Part shown: in pieces, positions 1-5,772 of the stretch
Numbering within the stretch: the first letter of the stretch is position 1
How the letters are laid out: every line of letters begins with the position of its first letter
Assembly: GCF_003131185.1 (NCBI RefSeq)
Contig: NZ_QFFU01000027.1
Coordinates: forward strand, 27,359-91,358
DNA length: 64,000 nt
Reading direction: 5' to 3'
Origin: Pseudomonas ovata
GTDB lineage: Bacteria; Pseudomonadota; Gammaproteobacteria; Pseudomonadales; Pseudomonadaceae
The notes under the pieces: model-generated
Told to the model about the DNA's origin: nothing
The model's input: the letters and a program-made list of their open reading frames with translations, nothing else
Database searches by the model: none
Position numbers and translations under genes: made by a program

Positions 1-2
1 GC

Positions 3-263
3 TCCCGGGCATTGACCATCCTGGACCGGGAGCGGCCTCATCTGATCATTACCGATTACATGATGCCGGGAATGAACGGCATCGAGTTTGCGGAAGCGGC
101 ACGGTGCAACAAGCAGTTCGAGACCGTGCCGATCATCCTGATGAGCGGCGCCCAGGCACACCTGGGGGTCTCGCGTCCCGACCTGTTTGCAGCCGTCTAT
201 GAAAAGCCGTTCGACATCGGACTGATGGTCCAGAACGTCAAGCGGCTGCTCGGCGGGCTTTAG
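3..263 (+). CDS. Response regulator receiver domain, C-terminal part (cut by window edge)
   Basis: The frame is open from the window edge, so the true start lies upstream; the TTG at 12 is probably not a start. The visible part is the second half of a CheY-like receiver domain. The phospho-acceptor aspartate is in ITDYMMPGMNG, the Ser/Thr strand is ILMSG and the conserved lysine is in EKPF. The protein ends straight after the last receiver helix, so no output domain follows on the C-terminal side. Either a stand-alone receiver or a C-terminal receiver of a larger protein fits. It probably acts in phosphorelay signalling in the cytoplasm; the partner kinase is not in view. Confidence 0.85.
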   Translation, partial: SRALTILDRERPHLIITDYMMPGMNGIEFAEAARCNKQFETVPIILMSGAQAHLGVSRPDLFAAVYEKPFDIGLMVQNVKRLLGGL

Positions 264-266
264 GCT

Positions 267-788
267 TCAGGCAAACTGCCAGTCATCGGCAGGCATCACC
301 CGGCAGAACGCCCCGCTCAGGGTCGCATTGTGATGGGCAACGATGTGCCCGGCATTCAGGACCGGGGTGTCCGAGCAGCTGTGACCGTCCTCGATCAACA
401 CCGCGTCCAGGCCCAGATCCCTGGCGGCACGGCATGTGCTGTCGACGCAATACTGGGTTTTCAGGCCCGCAATCACCACCCCCTGCAGCTCCTGCGCCTT
501 GAGCCACGCCATCAGGCCGGTGCCGGCAAAGGCATTGGGGCGCGTCTTCTCGAATACCGTTTCATCACCGTGCACATGCAACCCATCGATCAACCGCGTC
601 AGCGCGCTGCCCGGTTCGATGGGCGAGCCGGGTGGGCCGACATGCCGGGCCAGGAATACCGGTGCGCCGGCCATGTGTGCCTTGTCCAGCAGGCGGTTGA
701 TGGTGGCCAGTAACTGCTCGCCGCGCCAGATCGGCTCCGGGCCATGAAACAGGCCGGCCTGCATATCCAGAATCAATAGTGCGTGCAT
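267..788 (-). CDS. Isochorismatase-family cysteine hydrolase
   Basis: A 173-residue protein with the isochorismatase-like hydrolase fold. The catalytic triad expected for this family is visible as Asp8 (LLILDMQ), Lys81 (FEKTRPNAF) and Cys114 (KTQYCVDST). The family cleaves amides or enol ethers such as nicotinamide, ureidoacrylate or isochorismate; the substrate here cannot be assigned. I chose the ATG at 788 because AAGGAA sits 7 nt upstream of it; the longer frame to 845 runs through a terminator hairpin. Its stop lies 3 nt beyond the end of the convergent response regulator. A terminator just upstream separates it from the methyltransferase gene, so it is probably transcribed alone. Confidence 0.85.
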   Translation of the reverse strand: MHALLILDMQAGLFHGPEPIWRGEQLLATINRLLDKAHMAGAPVFLARHVGPPGSPIEPGSALTRLIDGLHVHGDETVFEKTRPNAFAGTGLMAWLKAQELQGVVIAGLKTQYCVDSTCRAARDLGLDAVLIEDGHSCSDTPVLNAGHIVAHHNATLSGAFCRVMPADDWQFA

Positions 789-828
789 GTCGCGTTTCCT
801 TGCTTGAAAGCCGGCGACGCGCAGCCAC

Positions 829-860
829 AAAAAAGGCCCCGTCATCGCTGGCGGGGCCTT
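829..860 (-). terminator. Rho-independent terminator of the methyltransferase gene
   Basis: Read on the minus strand, CGGGGCC/GGCCCCG forms a GC-rich stem with a 10-nt loop and is followed by six T. It lies downstream of the methyltransferase stop at 997 and upstream of the isochorismatase-family start at 788. Confidence 0.75.
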
Positions 861-996
861 GGGGGAATCGTGCTGTTATCGACTCACGACGCCGCACCCG
901 ACCCGCCTGTGGCGGTCGTGCTGGTGAGGGTCGAGGTCAGCGATAACAAGGTCATGGCATCGAGATTACCGCGCCGGATGCGCACTGGCAAATGGC

Positions 997-1743
997 TTAT
1001 GGCCCGATTGTGCCCACGCGCATCTTGATCGGCCAGACCACCGTGCGCCTGTCGCCAGGGTTACCCCAGTGTGCCGAAAGGTCTTCGGCAAAGCGTTGCA
1101 ACACCGCTTCCTGCCCCGCTTCGCGCGCCTGACGCACCGCCGACCAGGTCGAGACATAACCGAGGAAGGCTGGCAGGTCCCATTCCAGGCGAATCTGCAA
1201 AGGCGGGACCGGCAAGGGCTCGAACGGAAATGCCAGCGTGGCGTAGCCTTTGTCTACCAGGGCACGTCCGGCTGGCCAGAACGGACCGATTTCTTGCCAG
1301 TAGAACCGTTGGAAGCGTTCATCCAGCTCTGCATCCAGATTCAAGACGCCATAGCAGATCAACGCCAGCACCGCACCAGGTGCCGCAATGCGCCGGGCCT
1401 CGGCATAGAACGCCGGCAGGTCGAACCAGTGCGCGGCCTGGGCGGCGGTGATCAGGCTGGCACAACCTTCAGCGACCGGCAGGCATTCGGCCGGCGCGCA
1501 CTGGTAGGCCACGTTGCTGCGGGCACTGCTCTGCGCAATCTGGCTGGCGCTGGGATCAAACCCCAGCACCTGGGTGAAATGCGCGGCCAGTGGCTCGGTA
1601 AGTTGCCCGTTGCCGCAGCCGACATCCACCGCCAGGGCCGTGTCAGGCGCAATCGACGCCAGCCAGGCGGACAGCTCGGGTGGGTACTCGGGACGAAACT
1701 GCGCGTAGGCTTGCCCGCCCTGGTCGAACCAGTTTCTGGTCAT
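997..1743 (-). CDS. Class I SAM-dependent methyltransferase
   Basis: A 248-residue methyltransferase of the Methyltransf_11/25 type. Motif I is VDVGCGNGQLT at residues 39-49, preceded by the YAQFRPEYPPEL segment typical of small-molecule methyltransferases of this group. FDPSA supplies the acidic residue that binds the ribose of SAM, and the AAHWFD segment near residue 105 is motif-IV-like. The ATG at 1743 has GAGGAG at a proper distance, so the 11 extra codons up to 1776 are not needed. It is transcribed divergently from the MerR-family gene at 1933. The substrate is unknown, but divergent pairing with a MerR regulator suggests it could be a target of that regulator. Confidence 0.85.
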   Translation of the reverse strand: MTRNWFDQGGQAYAQFRPEYPPELSAWLASIAPDTALAVDVGCGNGQLTEPLAAHFTQVLGFDPSASQIAQSSARSNVAYQCAPAECLPVAEGCASLITAAQAAHWFDLPAFYAEARRIAAPGAVLALICYGVLNLDAELDERFQRFYWQEIGPFWPAGRALVDKGYATLAFPFEPLPVPPLQIRLEWDLPAFLGYVSTWSAVRQAREAGQEAVLQRFAEDLSAHWGNPGDRRTVVWPIKMRVGTIGP

Positions 1744-1901
1744 CGTTGGTCTCCTCTGTCTGCAAGGTTGGCCCATGGACGCTCAGCGCCAGTCGAAAGA
1801 GTGTAAAGCGTGCAGATGGCCAGGCCGATACCTTGTTCGGGATCTCTTCGCAAATGTTCTGTCGGATTGACCCGAAAACGATTTGGGGTCAGCCTGTGTG
1901 T

Positions 1902-1915
1902 TCAAGTGAACTTGA
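1902..1915. promoter_or_regulatory. Palindromic operator candidate for the MerR-family regulator
   Basis: TCAAGTGAACTTGA has 5-bp perfect arms around a 4-bp centre. It lies between the divergent methyltransferase and MerR genes, 17 nt before the MerR start. MerR-family regulators bind such dyads, usually between -35 and -10 elements. Clear -35/-10 boxes around this one could not be fixed by eye. Confidence 0.4.
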
Positions 1916-1932
1916 GGTGAAGGGGCAGGGCG

Positions 1933-2370
1933 ATGGATATTTCCGAGGTGGTCAAACGATCGGGGCTGCCCGCTTCGACACTGCGTTTCTACGAAGAAAA
2001 GGGCCTGATCGCCTCGCTCGGGCAGCAGGGCGAACGGCGCCGGTTTGCGCCACAGGTGCTGGAGCAACTGGCGCTGATCGGCCTGGGCCAGTCGGCCGGG
2101 TTCAGCCTGGATGAAATCGGCTTGATGTTCACGGCCAATGGCCAGATGAACATCGACCGGCAAGCCTTGCTGGCCAAGGCCGATGAGCTGGACGCCACCA
2201 TTCGCACGCTCAAGGCCATGAGCAACGGCTTGCGCCATGCGGCGGTGTGCCCGGCCCCGGACCATGCCCAGTGTCCTACGTTTCAGCGGTTGCTCAAGGC
2301 CGCTGCACAAGGCACCCCGACACGCCGCTCGCGCCCGAACCACCTCAAGACCGGAAGAGGGCGTCCATGA
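1933..2370 (+). CDS. MerR-family transcriptional regulator
   Basis: A 145-residue regulator. Residues 1-70 form the MerR winged helix: MDISEVVKRSGLPASTLRFYEEKGLI carries the HTH and the RFYEEKG signature, followed by the wing and RRFAP. A dimerisation helix spans about residues 80-112. The C-terminal segment has two cysteines (VCPAPDHAQC), a pattern that could bind metal or sense redox state; this is inference. The start is set by GGGGCAGGGCG just before the ATG. A dyad at 1902-1915 is a likely autoregulatory site. Its stop codon overlaps the next ATG (ATGA), so the regulator and the small membrane protein are translationally coupled. Confidence 0.88.
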   Translation: MDISEVVKRSGLPASTLRFYEEKGLIASLGQQGERRRFAPQVLEQLALIGLGQSAGFSLDEIGLMFTANGQMNIDRQALLAKADELDATIRTLKAMSNGLRHAAVCPAPDHAQCPTFQRLLKAAAQGTPTRRSRPNHLKTGRGRP

Positions 2371-2558
2371 GCGGCGACATTGGTGATCTGGGCGATGGCC
2401 TGCTTGACCTGCTCGACATCGGCCCCTCCCGATCAAATCCCAACCGGCCGCTCTGGCGTCGTGTCTGCAGCTTTATCTGGCGCCTGACCTGGCTGGTGCT
2501 GTTGCTGGTCATAGGCGTGGCGCTGATCTTTGCCATCGCCAGTTGGTTGCTGGAATAA
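2367..2558 (+). CDS. Small single-pass membrane protein coupled to the MerR gene
   Basis: A 63-residue protein whose ATG overlaps the MerR stop as ATGA; the longer upstream frame is only read-through of the regulator gene. The N-terminal third is acidic (GDIGDLGDGLLDLLDIG) and is followed by the basic RPLWRRVCSFIWRL. One strongly hydrophobic helix, LTWLVLLLVIGVALIFAIASWLL, reaches the C-terminus. No family is recognised. The arrangement suggests an inner-membrane micro-protein made together with the regulator, perhaps part of its signal input, but nothing in the sequence proves this. Confidence 0.65.
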   Translation: MSGDIGDLGDGLLDLLDIGPSRSNPNRPLWRRVCSFIWRLTWLVLLLVIGVALIFAIASWLLE

Positions 2559-2662
2559 ACGTTGGCCTCCATGCCCCGCCATCCCCCAGCCAGCACTGCA
2601 TCTGCGCAGGAGATCATCCTGTGCCACTGGCACAGCGCTTTCGCTCAGCAAGCATGGACCCG

Positions 2663-2754
2663 GTAGGAGCGCGTTTGCCGGAATGCCGGACCACCGCGAC
2701 CGAGTGCGCAGCGCTCGCAAAAATCTCGAAAACGCTGAAAGTTTACGACTGCTA
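2663..2754 (+). repeat. Partial copy of the ~110-bp BIME (right arm missing)
   Basis: Contains the left arm GTAGGAGCGCG, the GAGTGCGCAGCGCTCGC internal hairpin and the TTTACGACTGCT block of the longer BIME seen at 2766. It lacks the inverted right arm. Both this copy and the next are preceded by ATGGACCCG, which suggests a local tandem duplication. Confidence 0.7.
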
Positions 2755-2765
2755 ACATGGACCCG

Positions 2766-2873
2766 GTAGGAGCGCGCTTGCCCGCGACCGAGTGCGCAGC
2801 GCTCGCAGAAATAGATGAAACGCCACAATTTTACGACTGCTACGCAGCCGGTCGCGGGCAAGCGCGCTCCTAC
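2766..2873 (+). repeat. BIME, ~110-bp double REP palindrome
   Basis: Begins GTAGGAGCGCGCTTGCCCGC and ends with the inverted copy of the same sequence, giving a perfect stem of about 25 bp. Between the arms lie a GAGTGCGCAGCGCTCGC hairpin and the conserved block TTTTACGACTGCT. Other copies are at 14545, 25458 (opposite orientation) and 63858. It sits between convergent genes. Confidence 0.88.
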
Positions 2874-2887
2874 ACCGGGCCGCCCGC

Positions 2888-3529
2888 TTAACGTGCGGTC
2901 AGCGCCGCGTAGCCATTCATCAGGTTGCGGTAGTTCGGAATCCGCTGCGACAGCAGGTTGCCAAGGCCTTCAATGTCGTTGCGCCAGTCGCGGTGCAGCT
3001 CGCAAGCCACCGAGAACCAGTTCATCAGTTGCGCGCCGGCCTGGCTCATGCGGTTCCACGCGGCCTGCTGCACGGTTTCGTTGAAGGTGCCCGAGGCATC
3101 GGTGACCACGAACACTTCAAAGCCTTCAGCCAGCGCCGACAGGGTCGGGAAGGCTACGCAGACATCGGTGACCACACCGGCAATGATGATCTGCTTGCGG
3201 CCGGTGGCCTTGATTGCCTTGACGAAGTCTTCGTTGTCCCAGGCATTGATCTGGCCAGGGCGGGCGATGTACGGCGCGTCCGGGAACATCTCTTTCAACT
3301 CTGGCACCAGCGGGCCATTGGGGCCTTGCTCGAAGCTGGTGGTGAGGATGGTCGGCAGCTCGAAGAACTTGGCCAGGTCGGCCAGGGCCAGCACGTTGTT
3401 CTTGAACTCGTTGGGCGAGAAGTCCTGCACCAGTGAGATCAGGCCGGTCTGGTGGTCGACCAGCAGTACGATGGCATCGTCCTTGTTCAGGCGGCTGTAG
3501 GTTGGGGCGTTGGTGGCTTGAGTGGTCAT
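2888..3529 (-). CDS. YcaC-like isochorismatase-fold hydrolase
   Basis: A 213-residue protein closely resembling the YcaC branch of the isochorismatase superfamily. Asp25 in LLVDHQTGL and Cys124 in GVVTDVCVAFP are the expected catalytic residues, and INAWDNEDFVKAIKATGRKQIIIAG is characteristic of YcaC. The family forms octameric rings; the physiological substrate is unknown. The start at 3529 has AAGGA about 9 nt upstream. It is a second, unrelated-by-operon member of the same fold as the gene at 267. The C-terminal tail WRNDIEGLGNLLSQRIPNYRNLMNGY is also typical. Confidence 0.88.
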   Translation of the reverse strand: MTTQATNAPTYSRLNKDDAIVLLVDHQTGLISLVQDFSPNEFKNNVLALADLAKFFELPTILTTSFEQGPNGPLVPELKEMFPDAPYIARPGQINAWDNEDFVKAIKATGRKQIIIAGVVTDVCVAFPTLSALAEGFEVFVVTDASGTFNETVQQAAWNRMSQAGAQLMNWFSVACELHRDWRNDIEGLGNLLSQRIPNYRNLMNGYAALTAR

Positions 3530-3643
3530 GGCGTAGATCCTTTATCTGAGAGTTTTGAGGTTCGGTAATCAGGGGTATCGCTCAACATGGGTACAGATTA
3601 ATGGCTTGCTGTGAGCGGATAAATCGGCTGAAACGGGTTTTAC

Positions 3644-3662
3644 TGTCCATCCAAAGTGGACA
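3644..3662 (-). terminator. Weak hairpin downstream of the zinc-ribbon-like gene
   Basis: TGTCCA and TGGACA form a 6-bp stem with a 7-nt loop directly after the stop of the minus-strand gene ending at 3664. On the minus strand it is followed by GTAAAACC rather than a clean T-run, so termination is uncertain. Confidence 0.35.
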
Positions 3663-3663
3663 A

Positions 3664-4170
3664 TCAGGTCGGGCCCTTGGCGAGCTGTTCGCGTATCTGT
3701 GCCACTGTCCTGCCGCGTGTATCCACGTTCATGCCGGGTGCCTGCAACAGGCCAATCTCCTCATCGGTCAAGCCAAGGTCGCGCATGTCCTGCTGCCACT
3801 GCTGCAAGCGCCTGGGCGCGGTCTGCCGGGCGTTCGGCCCCCTGGCCTGCAGGCAGATCTTGCACCTGTCGTCAGGAAGCGGCTTGCTCACCCAAGTGCC
3901 CGGTCGCCGGTATTCATAGCGGCCGCATTCGCAGCGGCACAGCCACACCGTGCCCTTGCCCGAACGACTGGCGCGGACCCAGGCGATGGCCGTCATTTTC
4001 CCGCGTCGCTTGCCGGTGTGATCGACCGCCTGCACGGGGCGCGGCGACAGGTCGGGCAGATGATCGAACGTTCTGGAGTCGCTCGCATGACGATGAGTGT
4101 CCTGACCCTGAATGGCTTTTTTCGGGCAAGCCGATCCCGTGGGCGCCACGGCGCCGTTTTGCTGTTTCAT
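3664..4170 (-). CDS. Hypothetical protein with a zinc-ribbon-like cysteine cluster
   Basis: A 168-residue protein of unknown function. The N-terminal 50 residues look disordered and polar. The core reads ...IAWVRASRSGKGTVWLCRCECGRYEYRRPGTWVSKPLPDDRCKICL, where CRCECG and CKIC would supply four metal-binding cysteines, as in the short treble-clef or ribbon modules found next to phage and homing-endonuclease DNA-binding domains. A C-terminal helical region of about 60 residues (RLQQWQQDMRDLGLTDEEIGLLQ) follows. I chose the ATG at 4170; a GTG four codons earlier is possible. It follows a C4-like RNA and a 28-codon ORF on the same strand, which hints at phage ancestry. Confidence 0.6.
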   Translation of the reverse strand: MKQQNGAVAPTGSACPKKAIQGQDTHRHASDSRTFDHLPDLSPRPVQAVDHTGKRRGKMTAIAWVRASRSGKGTVWLCRCECGRYEYRRPGTWVSKPLPDDRCKICLQARGPNARQTAPRRLQQWQQDMRDLGLTDEEIGLLQAPGMNVDTRGRTVAQIREQLAKGPT

Positions 4171-4268
4171 GATGGTTTCCACCCGGCCTGTGGCCCTGGA
4201 ATGCTGTGCACCCTCGCGACGGCGCCAATGGCCTGCGCGATCATTTATTGATTCAGAAGATGATGTGC

Positions 4269-4355
4269 TTACGTGGGAGGAGGCATGCTTGCAGGCATGG
4301 CAAGGGTGGCCATGTCGTGATGGGGGAAGGGCAGGGATGAAGTGAGGGTTTGCAT
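4269..4355 (-). CDS. Putative 28-residue peptide downstream of the C4-like RNA
   Basis: ATG at 4355 to TAA at 4269 encodes MQTLTSSLPFPHHDMATLAM and eight further residues ending in PPPT. It starts about 70 nt downstream of the structured RNA at 4427-4488, on the same strand. There is no strong Shine-Dalgarno (GGGAACTACAACC precedes the ATG). C4-type RNAs act on an open reading frame just downstream, so this peptide or the next gene could be the controlled product. Too short to judge by codon use. Confidence 0.3.
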   Translation of the reverse strand: MQTLTSSLPFPHHDMATLAMPASMPPPT

Positions 4356-4426
4356 GGTTGTAGTTCCCAAGTCATAAGAACCACCGCTGTCTGCCGCCAA
4401 GCAGAGAAGGGTGGCGAATTGCACAG

Positions 4427-4488
4427 GATTGGCGGACCGGTGACTTAGGAAACCGGCGCACCCGAAGGTGCTCCTGCGCAACCCGCCA
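4427..4488 (-). ncRNA. C4-antisense-RNA-like structured element
   Basis: On the minus strand the sequence folds as a three-way junction. A closing stem GGGTTG/CAATCC holds two perfect hairpins: GCACC-TTCG-GGTGC, and CCGGT-10 nt-ACCGG. This layout and the GCAGGAGCACCTTCGGGTGC segment match my memory of the C4 antisense RNA of P1/P7-type phages and of related elements common in Pseudomonas. In phages C4 RNA base-pairs near the ribosome site of a downstream gene. A terminator lies just upstream (4509-4541), so the RNA probably has its own promoter in that interval or is processed. A covariance-model search would settle the identity. Confidence 0.55.
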
Positions 4489-4508
4489 TAACACGAAATT
4501 GCAGGCAC

Positions 4509-4541
4509 AAAAAAAGCGCCTGAAACCGCAATGGGGGCGCT
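4509..4541 (-). terminator. Rho-independent terminator downstream of the toxin-antitoxin operon
   Basis: On the minus strand AGCGCC, a 15-nt loop and GGCGCT are followed by seven T. It lies 110 nt past the stop of the PIN toxin gene and just before the C4-like RNA, in the position of an end-of-operon terminator. Confidence 0.65.
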
Positions 4542-4651
4542 GCTGCGCCATAAGTCATTCGACCCGCCAAGGTCGTTGTCAGCAATGTGACGGGACCAAC
4601 GATACCCGGCATCCTGCCGGTGCGCAACCAGACGGATGTCGGCACCTGAAG

Positions 4652-5026
4652 TCAGATAATGAGGGTATGGGGGTAAGCATGCATGGCGCTGTCGTGCGTC
4701 AACAGGCTGATCCCCTCTGCCAGCGCCTGGGCCACCATGATGCGGTCAAACGGATTGCGATGATGGTTTGGCAGGCTGCCCACGGTAAGACCATGGGCAG
4801 AGGTAATAGGCAGTTCAAGATAGCCTGCATCGAGCAGTTCCTTACGCAGCAACGCAGGGTTGATCCCGGTTTGCTCGGCACCCTTGATGGTCAGCTCCCA
4901 GATACTGGCAGCGCTGAAATACAAGGTATTGGCCTCATCATCAATCAGACGGGCTGCCGCCTGTGAAAGCCTGGCATCGCTGGTGGCGGCCCAGACCAGC
5001 ACATGGGTATCGAGCAGCAGCTTCAT
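4652..5026 (-). CDS. PIN-domain toxin, VapC family
   Basis: A 124-residue PIN-domain protein. The four acidic residues of the ribonuclease site are visible: Asp6 (MKLLLDTHVLVWA), Glu44 (SIWELTIK), Asp94 (NPFDRIMVAQA) and Asp112 (LLTHDSAM). This family cleaves RNA, often tRNA or rRNA, when its antitoxin is lost. It overlaps the antitoxin gene by 4 bp (ATGA), the standard arrangement with the antitoxin first. The length is normal for the family, and no damage is seen, so the pair is probably functional. Confidence 0.92.
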   Translation of the reverse strand: MKLLLDTHVLVWAATSDARLSQAAARLIDDEANTLYFSAASIWELTIKGAEQTGINPALLRKELLDAGYLELPITSAHGLTVGSLPNHHRNPFDRIMVAQALAEGISLLTHDSAMHAYPHTLII

Positions 5027-5250
5027 TCCCGGCCCTCGAACAACGCCGCAATCTCAGCATCCATGGCGTCCGATGCCTCGGCGTTGAATGTGACGTGGCT
5101 CATCATTCCTCGCCGCCTTGGCGCTGTAATCGGCACCAGCTTGGCAACGGGAATGCCGGCTTTGGCAATGATGATTGTTTCGCCGCTTGCGGCGGCATCG
5201 ACCAATTGCGAGAAGTGCGTTTTAGCGGCGTGGATATTATGGGTCTGCAT
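5023..5250 (-). CDS. Phd/YefM-family antitoxin
   Basis: A 75-residue antitoxin. MQTHNIHAAKTHFSQLVDAAASGETIIIAKAGIPVAKLVPI is the Phd/YefM DNA-binding fold; the IHAAKTHFSQLVD helix and the KAGIPVAKLVP strand are hallmarks. The C-terminal tail (SDAMDAEIAALFEGRE) is the likely toxin-binding segment. It heads the operon with the PIN toxin and should repress it by binding its own promoter. AGGAGGCC sits just upstream of the ATG. Confidence 0.92.
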   Translation of the reverse strand: MQTHNIHAAKTHFSQLVDAAASGETIIIAKAGIPVAKLVPITAPRRRGMMSHVTFNAEASDAMDAEIAALFEGRE

Positions 5251-5354
5251 GATTGGCCTCCTTCAGGTCGGTATCAAGCAGCTTGGTCCATGTGGTGGAC
5301 TAAGTAAAGTGCTCACAAACGAGGAGAGCTACTTTGCAGGGCAGAGGGCAATCG

Positions 5355-5546
5355 ATGCCTGCAGATCCTGCTGTAAACCCGGTTCGTAGGCGCAATGGAT
5401 CTTCTTCTCTATTAGCGCCAGTAAGTGAGTTCGACATCTGGCTGGCCAGAGTGGGGCAATCGATGCTCGCTGAGATTGCGAAGCAGCCACCGGTCGATTG
5501 GCTACAATCACCTGATCCCTTTGCAAGCGTCAATCGTCGCAGATGA
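5355..5546 (+). CDS. Possible 63-residue small protein
   Basis: ATG at 5355 is preceded by GAGGG with a 6-nt gap, and the frame runs 63 codons. The middle reads SEFDIWLARVGQSMLAEIAKQPPVDWL, which could be an amphipathic helix. Third codon positions are not GC-rich, unlike neighbouring genes, so it may be chance. It stands alone in a 520-bp space between the antitoxin and the GGDEF-EAL gene. No family is recognised. Confidence 0.25.
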   Translation: MPADPAVNPVRRRNGSSSLLAPVSEFDIWLARVGQSMLAEIAKQPPVDWLQSPDPFASVNRRR

Positions 5547-5772
5547 CAGCCCATCGGCTGTTAACCGTCAAGGCTGTTCGAGGGGGCTTGCTTCGCTTGC
5601 AATCATTACGACCGGTAGATGGAACGCAATCAAAGTGCCACTAGTCGTAAAGGGTGCAGAAACAAGAGGATCGGCCGACACGATCCCATGAGAGCAGTGT
5701 TTAGCCCTGCTCGGCCCTGACTGGATAATCCGTTCGGTTATTTATCCGGTTGTATTTTCAGAGCACCGCCTG
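5547..5772. other. Non-coding spacer before the GGDEF-EAL gene
   Basis: Together with 5251-5354 this is the rest of a 520-bp space of lower GC. The 12-mer GGCAATCGATGC occurs at about 5347 and again at about 5455. No gene, terminator or clear promoter is visible; it must hold the promoter of the gene at 5773. Confidence 0.5.

Noticed and set aside
783..1028. Plus-strand frame over the methyltransferase terminator
   Set aside because: It runs through a terminator hairpin and opposite the real genes, has no ribosome site and no family signal.
4445..4645. 66-codon minus-strand frame over the C4-like RNA
   Set aside because: It translates the terminator and structured RNA itself; the sequence is constrained by RNA structure, so it is probably not a protein gene.
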